This document shows positions 49,693 through 61,100 of a DNA stretch of 64,000 nucleotides, in pieces; position 1 is the first letter of the stretch, and each line of letters starts with the position of its first letter. A model generated the notes under the pieces. The model worked only from the letters and a program-made list of their open reading frames with translations, made no database searches and was not told the DNA's origin. The stretch is taken from positions 11,259,675 to 11,323,674 of the forward strand of contig NC_058046.1 of the NCBI RefSeq assembly GCF_020085105.1, given 5' to 3'. This DNA is from Siniperca chuatsi (taxonomy: Eukaryota; Chordata; Actinopteri; Centrarchiformes; Sinipercidae). Position numbers and translations under genes: made by a program.

Positions 49693-52600
49693 TGTTTTTA
49701 TGGGATGCACAAGGATGAACCACATTGAGCATCCATATGTATGAAATGTACCTTTTAAATAAAGCTTGACCTGACTTGACTCCACTGTTATTCAGTGGCT
49801 GACATTACTAAACTCAGTGAACTGTGATTTCTATGATGTGAGCAATTACAATGCTTCAGAGACTTCTGAGTGGTAGGGCTCTAAACACTGGTCGTAGCCC
49901 CCACGACCACGAGGTGTTCAATTCCTGAGACAAAAACAGACAAAAGGCCTAATGGATTTATGGGTCCGCTGCCAGGACTGCATGACGCCAGAGGCAAATT
50001 GGGCCTCAGCATCCACCTGGCTGTCTGGCAGCAGAATCAGGCAATAGGCCGGTCCTGCAATGCTGTAGCAGATAGGTCAATGCACTATATGTGCACAAGG
50101 GCTCAACATCCTGGGACAGAAGTTGATTTGCAGTTGACTTTTGGTGCAGGTATATCCAAACAGATATGTTTCTTTAGCACTTGCTGCATGACATCAGTTC
50201 CTGTGTGTGCGTCACCATGGTCACTGTGTAATGATGCAAGCTGTCAATATTTTTCTTTACTAATATTGACACCTTCATGAATTTCTGCACATTTACTCTG
50301 CTTGTGATAGAGCTTTCGATGTTAGAAAGGTACAGGCTGGCCAGATAAACTGTGTTATTTTGCACAGAAAGGTTTCACCTGCAGTAAAGCCTGAAAAAAT
50401 ATAGACATGACTGCAGGAAATATATAGTGTTAATGCATGTGATCACAGAATCAGTCTCCTGCAGGTAAGTTAGAGTTAGCACATTTATATCCGCAAGTCT
50501 CATTTCCAGGTTGCGATGCATGAGAAAGGATGTGCCCTGAGGCTTCCCCATTTGTCTCCATCTGACTCAGTGAAGCATCCTTTGTACCCCTGTAGTGGGT
50601 ACATAAGGCCATCTGAAAATTGCAGCTATGTGTACACCAGGAGAAACACGTATCTATTTTTAGAGTGAGAGTGCCACATCTTTAAATGAAATAGTCTCTG
50701 TCTGCTGTCTTCTAGGCCAATGTGAAGGCTCCTTTCGACAGAGCCTTTTAATTAGGTGATTCTCCGAGATCAGCAGAGGGAGCCACAACTCTTATCTAAG
50801 ACTTCCTTTTCTTTATGGAGACAAAGCGTGGCTGTGTGACAACCAAAAAGGCAGACTGCAGTGTGACCACCCTCACTGTCTGGACCGGGGCCTGAGCCGT
50901 CTGAGAGGAGTGCGCACACCCACTTACAATTTAACAACCAGTGTTGCTGGTACTCTGATTTGCAGATTAGATTTCTGACATTGACTCCAAAGCAGTGTAT
51001 TACTGTATTCTGTATCCTCCTGAAATGTAATATGCATTTGTTGTAATAGAAAGCTGATGTTCTTTTCCTTATGTAGACAACGTTTCATGACTCTGGGACC
51101 AAGCCAGGCTTTAGACAATGAGATATTAAATTCTGGGAATAGATTAATTATTGGTAAGTCAGTTTTTTTATCTGACAATAATGTTAAAAAAAGATGTGAC
51201 ATAATTGTCATATTTAGGTGATGATTTATATGTGTGAAGCCATGAAGTATCGTCCTGAATGTAGGAGTCAAACACACGTTAATGTTGAAAACAATCATAT
51301 CTATTTTGGGGTAACTGTATAACACTGATACTTCTTTGTTTTACCTTTTTACAGGAAACTAGCTGCTGCCGATGTCTCCTGCTGCACCTCCAGCTCTTTG
51401 TTTTTCATCAAAGAATCGTACGTCTGGGAGGTCTCAGTGGGGCTTGGCGATAGGCCTCCCTCCCTCTGACACAGTGTATGCCCACGAGGGAGCGGAGTTA
51501 TAAGATTTATATACCAGTCCGTTCACAGCCCAAATGTGACAGATGAAATGGGATGAAACTCAATTTCAGAAAGATCAAATGTAATAAAAATAATACAGCT
51601 TTGCTTTGATAAGCTACGTTTACAGGGGATCTGTGTCCCACCATGCCCTGTGACGCATCAAGACACACACACACACACACACAGAGCCTTGCAAGTCTCC
51701 CCTAGCTGTATGAGGGAGTATCTATACATCCTGCTGGTGGTTTACTGTAACTCTTGTGATGAGATCTATCACTACTTCAGCATTCTGTCTGCTGGGTGGT
51801 TTGTGTGTTAAAATCCAGCCAGTAGTATATCATTAGTGTACCTTTAGTGAATAAGAAAACATTCACAGTATTGCCATCTCCTTGAGTGGTAAAAGGTGTG
51901 TGTAAGCTAAAGCCAAATTCACCGCCAATTCATTGCAAAGGAGAATTTCTAATGATTAAATTGAGCGCGTCTTTGGACTGGCTCTAGTCCAACTGTAACT
52001 GAGAGCAACAGAAGGAGGAGAATAATGTAGTTTAGCTCAGGGCGGGGTAAACTGAGGACAAGGAGGATGGAGAGGGAGACGAGAAGGAGATTGCATACAG
52101 TTTCGGGCATTACGTCGGGCATGCAAAATCGGCTAGAACATGTACCACATGTACAAAAAGTGAAGTTATGTGCATATGTTGCAATTATAAGATGATGCAA
52201 CATTTCAAAGTGTGCTTCAGATACATCAAACAGAAGCTCCCACTCCACATCAACTCCTGTGTGTCCAAATGTGTGTGAGAAGAGAAGATGGAGCGAGTGT
52301 GTGTGTGTGCGCGCGTGTGTTTGGGGTTCATTTGTGTGATCGGGATTGCATCTCTGCAGATGCCTAAAGGAATCCCCTGGTCTCTCAACCTCTTTGCTGG
52401 ATAAAAAAAACTGTCCTCTGTCAAGGTTTAGTGCAGTGAGATATTTCTCTGCTTCTCCTCTCCCTCTCTCTCCCCGATGAAATAATGAAATTGCTCTCTC
52501 TCTTCCCCTCTCTCTTGCTGTCCTGTGTGAGTTGACACTTGGCCAGATTCTTTGGTGCAGCAGGCTTGCTGAGTCATAAAGGTTTCAGTGTGCCCTGATT

Positions 52601-53290
52601 TATGGACAGTGATGTAGATGAAGGTGAGGCAGCAGGAAAAACACCGGTGTCAGCTCACTGATCACACAGAGACCGTAGGTACATCAGGACAGAGACGACC
52701 TGCTGACTTAAGATCAAGACAAAAATGCCACTGTAACTCATTTCTTTATATACTAGACTTTGGTTTAGCCAAGTCAAGAGAATTCTAATGAGGCTTTATT
52801 GGCAGATCATGTTGAAAATGTGAAGCTTAATACTGTCTGATATACTGTGATGTTTTTGTTCAATAACTTTTTAACTTTTTTTTCTCATGAATTTTCATTT
52901 CAGATGTTGGCTTGGTGTCTTTTGCTGAAAGAACCTAAAACAACTCAGACTTGCTGACTTTGCCGGTTTGCTACAGCCCTCCCTTCCAGTCAATTGTGGA
53001 CTGACTTATCAATATGGATTGAACCAAGGGCTCTTTGGCTGCCATCTATGTACAATTTCCATTAACCTTCATTAACATTCAGATGAGAATGAAAAAGGAG
53101 CCCTGGGCTAATTAGCAAGTAAAACTATCTATCCTTGCTTGTGATAGTGAGTCACAGAGCTTCGGCATGGAGTATGATTGTCTTCTAATGTGTTTAATGT
53201 TATTTGATTTGACACTTCATTGCAACTGTTCCTTTTTTAAGTACATATGAAAACCATGGGGCCAGCTCTAGGTTGACAAGGCTTCAAGGC

Positions 53291-53724
53291 TTTATTGGAG
53301 TTCAGTGCAGCACATCATGGATTTAAAGCACTCAGTGAGGACTTGAAGTAAGGCATTTCAAACTGGGTATTGCACATACAGACAGTTGTACAGGCATGTA
53401 TTGGTGAGAGTAAAGCACACAGGTGTTTGCAAACAAATCTCCACAAAGCAGAATTTCTACTCCATGACACTTGTCACATCCTGTCTTCATCAATATATTG
53501 ATTAGCTTTTATATTGTTTAATTTCTTTGCTGGTACAGTGTGCGTATACATGCTGCAAGTCACTCAAGTTGATCCTACAGAGAATTTGTTCACCAACGTG
53601 TTGTCTTCTGATTTCAAGAGATTTCCATTTTATCTGAATTAGAGCTGTATCTCTGTACATGTAGAGCACCGGAGAAGACATTCTTCAGCTACAATGCTAG
53701 CAGGTATTTTTAAAGCATTTAAAA
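53291..53724 (-). other. nefl: nefl 3' untranslated region with polyadenylation signal
   Basis: About 430 bases follow the stop codon (TAA, 53725-53727 on the minus strand). A minus-strand AATAAA lies at 53291-53296. This would give a short, ordinary 3'UTR. Confidence 0.5.
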
Positions 53725-55988
53725 TTACACTTTTATATCTGTTGTTTTTCCATTTTTCTCTTCAGACTCCACCTCTTCTTGTTTATCAGTTTCTTCCTCC
53801 CCCTTCTCACCTGCATCATCACCCTCTTCCTCTTTCTGCTCAGCGACCTCCTCTTCTTGAGGTTGGCTCTCCTTTCCTCCTTCCTCCTCATCTTCTTTTT
53901 CTCCATCATCTGCCTCACCCTCTTCATTTCCAGAATCATGTGAGGAGGGATAAAAGTTAGAATTCATTTACTACTACACACATGCACATATAATTTAAAC
54001 AAAATTACCACACTAACCTTCTCCATCAGCTTCTTCCTCTCCCTTTTCTTGTTCTTCCTCCTCCTTTTCTTCCACTTCCGCCTGCTCCTCTTCCTCCCCC
54101 TCTTCTCCCTGATCTTCCTCTGCCTCCCCCTCCTTCTCTTCTCCCTGCTGCTCCTCTTCTTCCTCCTTCTCTTCCTCCTCCACCTGCTCTTCCTCCTCCT
54201 CTTGAGGAGGGCTGGCCTCTGCCTGCTGTGCTTTGCTTGCGGATATTGTCTCCTCTGTGGAGTGTGATGACGTATACAAGCGGGAGCTCAGCAGATATGG
54301 AGCTGCAGAGCTCAGCTGAGACTGCACGGAGAACTGTGTTCTTCCGTAGGATGGAGCAGCGTACATGGCCTGGGAGTAAGCGGTGACAGACCCCGGTCTC
54401 GCCACACTAAAACGGTTCTCTTCACCTTCAAGGAGCTTCCTAACAGAATAAGACACACATCAAAAGTAATGGGATGCCAAATGATTGGTGTTGGTGGCAT
54501 TCATTTAAATCCTACAATTACAACACAATATACAAAACGCTGTATAAGACACTCACCTGTAGGCTGCAATTTCAATATCCAAGGCCATCTTCACATTCAG
54601 GAGTTCTTGATAATCTTTCAAGTAGCGAGCCATGTCATTCTTGTTTGCCCTCAACTCTTCCTCCAGTTGACTTATTGTATCCTTTATAGAAAAGGTATAG
54701 AAAAGTGACGCAATGTTAGTGGCACATTATGGGCTGGATGCAAATTGCATCTCAGTTAATCTTTGGGATATCATTGCTCGATAACTGCCACACTGGCAGT
54801 CAGACTGATCTCAATTGCCTGAATCATTTTTAGTGATATTCAAATTACTTTTAGTGTAGAAAGGACAGAGATATTTGCAGCCCTGTTCCTTTATTGTAGC
54901 CTATTTCTGTTCCTCACCTGCAGTGCAGCGATCTCAGCACTCTGTTTCTCCTCCACTTCCTGTAGTTGGTTTTCCAGAGCTTGATTCATCTCACGGCAGG
55001 CATCAGTCTCCAGCATCTTGGCTTTGAGGAGCCGGCGGTATTCTCCAGCCTCATCTTTGGCATTACGTGCACTCTCTGTGTTGCGAGCAGTGCCTACTGT
55101 CATCACATTCATCTTGTTGCAGAACCATTCTTCAGCTGATTGAAGGTTGTGTTGCGCCAGCTTCTCATACTGGACTCGGATGTCGCGGAGAGCAGCGGAT
55201 AGGTCGGGTTTGGCCACCTCCATCTCCACCGACACCTCTGCGCTGTACTGTATTTGGGCCTGCAGCTCTGCAATCTCACTCGTACAGAGGCGCTTCAGGA
55301 AGGCCATCTCATCCAGCAGGGTCCCAACTCTTTTCTCGAGCTCAGCCTGGCCCAGTGCAGCTTCATCTGCTCCCTTCCTGGCATCCATGAGCCTGCCCTC
55401 TGCTTCCTCTCTGCCGAGCACTTCATCCTCATAGCGCTTTTGCAGGTTCCTCAACACGTCCTCCATCTCATCCCTGTGGTTCTGGGCTGCTTGCTTCTCA
55501 TGGCGGGCCTCTTCTACAGCAGCATGGAGCTGGCGGATCTCATGCTCATACAGGGCCCGAAGGTTGGATGGCTCTGTCTGCCTCTGCCTGAGCAGCAGGA
55601 GTTCAGTATCCAGCAACTTGTTCTGCTGCTCCAGTTCATGGACCCTCTCAATGAAGCTTGCGAAGCGGTCATTCAGGTCCTGCAGCTCAGCCTTCTCCTG
55701 GGTCCTTATTGATTTGAACTCAGAGCTGACCTGGGCTGCTTGGTCAAGGCGTAGCTCAGTAGCAGCTGCAGACACTGGAGCAGAAAACACAGAGGAGTAG
55801 CTGGAAATAGCTCGGGTGTGTGTTGGATAACTTCTGCGTGAAGCTGCATAGGAAGTTATTGGGGCAGAGTGGCTGGAGTAGGCATACCTAGATCCTATTC
55901 CTCCACCAGCTCCGTATCCTGCACTGCGCACAACTACTCTCTTCTTGTAAGTAGAAGGGAAGAAAGGGTCAAAGCCGATGGAAGTCAT
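53725..55988 (-). CDS. nefl: Neurofilament light polypeptide (NF-L), complete, four exons
   Basis: Type IV intermediate filament protein of neuronal axons. Exons: 54918-55988, 54557-54681, 54018-54439 and 53725-53921; 604 aa. The ATG at 55986-55988 was chosen because [20 protein letters not shown] matches NF-L N-termini and a TATA box lies just upstream. The open frame continues upstream through that TATA box and is not translated. Residues 1-96 are a Ser/Tyr-rich head. The coiled-coil rod runs from about 97 to 406, with [19 protein letters not shown] at its start and [16 protein letters not shown] at its end. The tail is very rich in glutamate. No KSP phosphorylation repeats are present, so NF-M and NF-H are unlikely. 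The four-exon structure fits NF-L. The tail is longer than in human NF-L (about 543 aa in total). The exon 4 acceptor (after AATGAAG) has its pyrimidine tract set back and is the least certain boundary. Which teleost copy (nefla or neflb) is unknown. Confidence 0.92.
54018..54330 (-). repeat. nefl: Glutamate-coding (GAG/GAA)n low-complexity tract in nefl
   Basis: On the plus strand this is a CTTCCTCCT-type pyrimidine tract. In the nefl frame it encodes the acidic tail with runs of five glutamates. It is translated sequence with a precedent in NF-L E-segments, but it is repeat-prone and likely to vary in length between individuals. Confidence 0.85.
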
Positions 55989-56062
55989 GACTTGAGAGAA
56001 GGGCTGCTCTATGTCTAGGAATGTAGCTGGGTTGACTGCACTGTGAATCTGCATTACCATGG

Positions 56063-56094
56063 CTTTTATAGAGCCAGTAATGACTGTGACGTAA
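56063..56094 (-). promoter_or_regulatory. nefl: nefl core promoter: TATA box and CRE-like site
   Basis: On the minus strand TATAAAAG lies at 56063-56070, about 75 bases before the ATG. A start site 25-30 bases downstream would leave a 5'UTR of roughly 45-55 bases. About 17 bases further upstream is TTACGTCA (56087-56094), a CREB/ATF-type site. Neurofilament light promoters in mammals are TATA-containing with a CRE-like element nearby, so the arrangement fits. Confidence 0.7.
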
Positions 56095-56289
56095 GCTATT
56101 TTTTGCAGGCATGCTGACAGAAGGAATTGATAATGCTGCCAGCCAGCCAGTCTCAGCCAAGGGAGCGATGAGGTGGGGTGAGGATGAGTGTGGGGGGTGG
56201 AAGAGGCGGGGATAAGCGGTAGAGCAACAAGGGACTGCAACAGACAGGGTCACTGAGGACAAAAACAGTATACTGTTACTCCTAAAAAC

Positions 56290-58100
56290 TGCAGAAGTTG
56301 TTACAATTTGCCATCATAAATCCTGACAAAGACATAATGTATCTGTCATGTAACTGTACAAACTGCCTGATGGATGAGGGGAGGAAAACCACCTTTTGTA
56401 AAAGATGACACTGCTTTGCACCGTTTTGCATCATCTGTCTGCTGTGTAAGGAATTTTAATGACAATGTTATCATGATCTAAGTATCACAATTAAATGTCA
56501 CAGTAAGCCAATGCAAAGCAAATCAGCTGAAGATCAAACAGTTTAGAAAATCCTGTGATTAAAAAAACATTGCCACCTCAATCTCAAACATTTTCACAAT
56601 TATAAAATAAAAGTTTGCCCTCTAGTGGTTGTCTGTTTACCATGCAGGCTACACATTACAAATGCTGACTAATGTATAAGACAGAGAACGCTGATGTATT
56701 AGAAATTATTTACATGTACCCTTCCCTGTTATTCCCTGATTTAGCCTACATAAACTTGTGTAAGGTTGTGCCCTGCGGTGGGAATAGTGTAGGCTATAGG
56801 ATATGTTGTTCCATGGGTGAAAATTGAAAGAAAAAAAATTTAATTGTTTACAGGTTTAGTTTATCAGAGGAGAACGTTCTACCTTTCAGAACAGACAGAA
56901 CAGGGCTGCAGAAAACACCCTTGAACAGTGAAAACTTTTTCCTACATTGACTATACAGGCTGCCGATTTGATCACCTTGGTAATTTAATAACTGTAACAT
57001 TATGTGGTGAGGTGGCTTTTCATAATTTAAAAGTATATCCACAATTAAATAGGCTGCTATCATTTCTTTACTAAGCTATAACACAGTTTTGACAGGTTTG
57101 AAAACTTCGTTTCAGTATTGCCAAATGCACACTTTGGTGTTTTTGTTTCATTTTGCAATTACTAACTTAAAAGCATATTACTCTTGTGGTAGGTGACATT
57201 TCAGTGCTGTGTGTGTTGATAGTGTGGTTTTACCCAACATCATAATATATGATTGGTCCCATGAATACACCACAGTGTATCGACCAATGAGTGACGACTT
57301 TACTAATTGGCGGGTGGCTGTGACGCAAACGCTCCTAACGTTAACAACAACAAAGGATGATAAATAAATGAAGTTTTAAACTTGCTTTGTGTCTCATGCC
57401 CACTCATGACCGCATTGCTTTTTAGAATTCGCGGTCTTGCTATAGTAATAGCAACGTTACAAATGCAGTTAAAACGGTAATGAACGGTAAGTCGCCCAGC
57501 TGTGCAAGTGATGGTAACCCGGTGAAACACTAGCTAACATTAGCTCATATAACGCTAGCTAATGTGTCTGCTAATATCAGCTAGCGTTAGCAGAGGCAAT
57601 AACGTGAGCTTTTAGCTAGTTGAGTTTTCTAGCACGTCAGGAAGATATATTTACCACCTGCTGTCCGGAGTTCTGGTTGTGTTATTCAACAGTGAAGCTA
57701 TGCACTTGCTCAGGACAAACTGCAAGAATGCCCCACCGCAGGGCTAAGCTAACCAGGCTAAGTTTTGTGTGACATTTTTGCTAAGTTAAGGGTAACGTTA
57801 GCTAGTCAGTCCCAAGCCCTTCTCGATTAGCAATTGTATCAAGTCATAACATCTGATTACACCAGGTTACCTTCCTCTTCTCTCTGTCGAGTTAGGGTTT
57901 ATTTATCCCTAGAAGCTCTCGGATACACTCAATATTACACAAACTGAATGAATAATAGAGTGGCTTTTGATGAGTATGCGGTCTTAGCAGAGCGAGCCTT
58001 TGTCGGTGATTGTCTGGTGATGGGACATACAACATGGTTTTCTCTAATATATATGCTTTTTCACGTAAGTCTGGCTTTGCTCGGTTTCCGTACATTTCTA
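56290..58100. other. Intergenic and 5' region between nefl and cabin1
   Basis: No coding frame is recognised. The cabin1 transcription start and any noncoding first exon should lie here. From about 57290 the sequence gains CpG (GGCGGGTGGCTGTGACGC) and repeated GCTAGC/AACGTTA-type words (57480-57620), plausibly the cabin1 promoter, but no TATA box is visible. Confidence 0.45.
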
Positions 58101-58103
58101 TAG

Positions 58104-58153
58104 ATCCAATCAAAGGCTGTACACCGTGAAGGTCTGCTTTCCACATTAAAATG
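58104..58153 (+). other. cabin1: Probable cabin1 5'UTR exon ending in the start codon
   Basis: A pyrimidine-rich acceptor (CATTTCTATAG, ending at 58103) precedes 47 noncoding bases and the ATG. The ATG is followed immediately by GTAAGG, a strong donor. The left boundary is inferred; the right one is firm because the next exon begins IRIAAL, which needs this Met. Confidence 0.6.
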
Positions 58154-61100
58154 GTAAGGCTTTTAATTATTGAGTGCATCCTCGGTAGCTGTTTTGTATC
58201 AATACACCTTGTAATTGTGCAGCTTTTTCTGCTCTTACTATATCCCTCTCCTGAGTTGTATATCTGCTTGCCAAAGGGGTTTGCCTCTTTTTCTGTGTTC
58301 TTTACAGATTCGCATAGCAGCACTGAATGCTGCTTCGACAGCTGCAGATGAGTCTCAAGACCCCTTAAGAAGTAACAAGAGTCAGACAAAAGAGGCTCAG
58401 GTACAGACTATTTGCAGATGAATCAGCAATCAGTTTATGCGCTGATGCAGAGATTTTCCTCTGTAGATCTAAATAAGTTGTCTGATTTTTCTTTTATTTA
58501 TGCCCACAGGAAGCTGAGGCATTTGCTTTATATCACAAAGCTTTAGATCTGCAAAAGCATGACAAGTTTGAGGAGTCTGCCAAGGCCTATCATGAGCTTC
58601 TCAAAACTCCACTGCTCAAAGAGGTAAAATATCACACAGCATATACAGTCCTGTCAAGGTTGTCAAAACTATTTGTTAATATGGTTGCACAGAACACCCA
58701 AAATACTGTGTATCTGGGATGTAATTGAGACCAGCGCAATGCTCTCACGTAATCACTGCAATACACCTCTTTTAGTCAGCAAGGACTGTCACTTGTTTTG
58801 GTACAGACCTAATTCTGCATGATATCCAGACATGGCCAGCCTTTATGATGTGAAACAAAATTCACATTTGTAACATTTGGCAGACAACTCTTATCCAGAG
58901 CCATTACAATACTGATCAGTGTGCATGATTAAGATATTTCACACACAGTGCAGCCGTCTTTTGGTTTTTAAGTCCACTGAACACGTATACATTTCAGGAA
59001 TTGGTACTCAAATAGTCTTTACTTGTGAAGTCACTTGTTTGATTCTTGGTGAGACTGTTAGAGGTGTTCATTCTTTATGATTTTCTTAGTATTGTTAAGA
59101 AAATATCCTGTTAACTGTCTTTTTGTGCAAATTTGTGAAGGTCTACTTGTGCCAAATATTTCTCTTTTTTTCTTTACAATGCTGTGCCAACATTCTTGTC
59201 TAAAAATTCAGATTAAAGTGCCAACATTTTTGTTTCACTGATTAAATAAAATTTACAATATGCACTTAAAATGTAGCTTTGTGGTAGCACAAACCCTGCC
59301 AATGTAACAGAGCTGTGTAATAATTCATACTTCTTGATGGCCTTAAGATGAATCTGCATTACACTGTGTTTGGTGCCAAATTTGATGTATCCTCTAATAT
59401 TTTAGGCCATGCCCTCGGATGATCAGAGAGTGGGTCTCAAGCATCCCGGACTAATGTTGAAATATTCTACTTTTAAAAACTTGGCTAGTATGGCTGCATT
59501 GCGGGATGACCTGGACACTGCTATGGAGTTTTATTTGGAGGTAAAATGATAAAACAGTGCCAGTTTAATGTTTTTTTTGTTTTGTTTTTTTCATTCTTGG
59601 CATTGCACCACTTTGTGCAGCTAAATGCATCTTTTTAATGCACATGCATAACACTGTGGTGAGTGTTCATACCATATTTTCTGCTCTGTTCTTTTCTTAG
59701 GCAGTTATGTTGGATTCCACTGACGTGAACATGTGGTACAAAATTGGTCAGGTGGCTGTGCGACTGGTGCGCATTCCTCTGGCACGACATGCCTTTGAGG
59801 AGGGATTGCACTGTAACCCAGACCACTGGCCCTGCCTGGACAACCTCATAACTATTCTCTACACACTCAGTGACTACACGTGTATGTAATACATCATCAT
59901 AAGCTTTTTGCTCTGCATCCTCTCTCATTACCAGTGCAAGAGCTCAAGTATAGAAAGAAAAGTAACTTCATCTACATACATTTTTCCAGGCTGTTTGTAC
60001 TTTATCGCTAAAGCCCTAGAGAAGGATCATTGTTACACTAAAGGCCTGGTGTTGAAGGAGAAAATCTTTGAGGAGCAGCCCTGTCTGAAAAGGGACACAA
60101 TGCAGATGTTCATGAAATGGTGAAGTCAGCTCAGTTTTTATTCCTCCATTTGTTTAGAATGTGCTCTAGTTGCAGCTTTGTACTTTCACATCACTGACAA
60201 ATATCTCTGCTGTGGTGTGGGTCATTTGCAGTGATATGTCTATTCATTATGTGGAAGTGGAGAAAGAGGAGTGCCAATCCATTGTGGAAGAGGCACTGGA
60301 GATACGGAAGCGCAGACAGGCTCTCTCTCACTGTGAACCAAAACCTGACCTTGTCCTGATTCAGCCCATCCGCTGCCTCTCGTGAGTGCGGTGCTGTTGC
60401 GTCTCTGTGACTTGTTTTATTTTTCCTGTCTACGTGGTTTGAAAATTGCTCGACACTTTCTTGAATATAATTCAAATGAGAATAACAGTCAAGATGTTAG
60501 CATATGTTATTTGTATTTCTGAGGATAGACCAATTTATACTTGTGCAAAGCTTTCTTGCAAAGCTAGGAAATGCAGAAACAGGATATACTGTACTGAAAT
60601 TCTTGGTTTAGCTCCACTGACATTGACGTTATTGTTTTCTGGGCTCAATTCTGTGAACTTTTTTGTTAACCTTTACCCCTGAGAGTTGTAATATCTGGTT
60701 TTATCCATAGTCTTTTGCACTGAATCAGTGACATCTCCTTTTTAGGACAATTTGAGCTAATATTAATGAATTGTTGTTTTTGTATCTAAGATGGAAGCAT
60801 GTGGGCGAAAGCCTTCTTGCAATGTACAGACATCAGACCACATGTGAGCCACCATGCCCGAGTCTTGGCCGCAGAATTGACTTGTCAGAGTACCGTGACC
60901 CAAACTTCCACCAGAACCTCCCCCAACCCAGCAGCCCTGTCAGTATGGGCCAGACCACCGTGCTGAGCAGCAGCCCCAGCTCATCCCTGCCACCAATGGC
61001 CCTCCCTGAGCCAGCAGTGCTGCCTCAACCCAGCACTCAACCTCAGATTACCCCCAGCCAGACCACTGTGGAGGTCACCACTTCTGCTCCCCCTGTTGGT

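Larger units (their letters stand above)
47071..53290. other. Intergenic region between dock5 and nefl
   Basis: No gene is recognised in about 6.2 kb. Simple repeats are frequent: TG at 47783-47823, TA at 48265-48306, a degenerate TTAGGG-type stretch near 49549-49620, GT near 49673-49690, and AC near 51662-51682. Pyrimidine-rich TCTC tracts occur near 52451-52515. Confidence 0.5.

Noticed and set aside
54049..54267. Leucine/phenylalanine-rich frame on the plus strand resembling a membrane protein
   Set aside because: It is the antisense reading of the glutamate codons of the nefl tail.
55988..56240. In-frame 84-codon N-terminal extension of NF-L
   Set aside because: It contains the TATA box and CRE-like site, and the protein family starts at [10 protein letters not shown].
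57892..58389. 165-codon minus-strand frame opposite the cabin1 5' exons
   Set aside because: No family resemblance; it runs antisense over a real exon and its splice sites.
58870..58915. Short block resembling a common teleost repeat (GGCAGACAACTCTTATCCAG)
   Set aside because: Only about 40 bases match my memory of the repeat, with no definable ends, so it is too short to annotate as an element.
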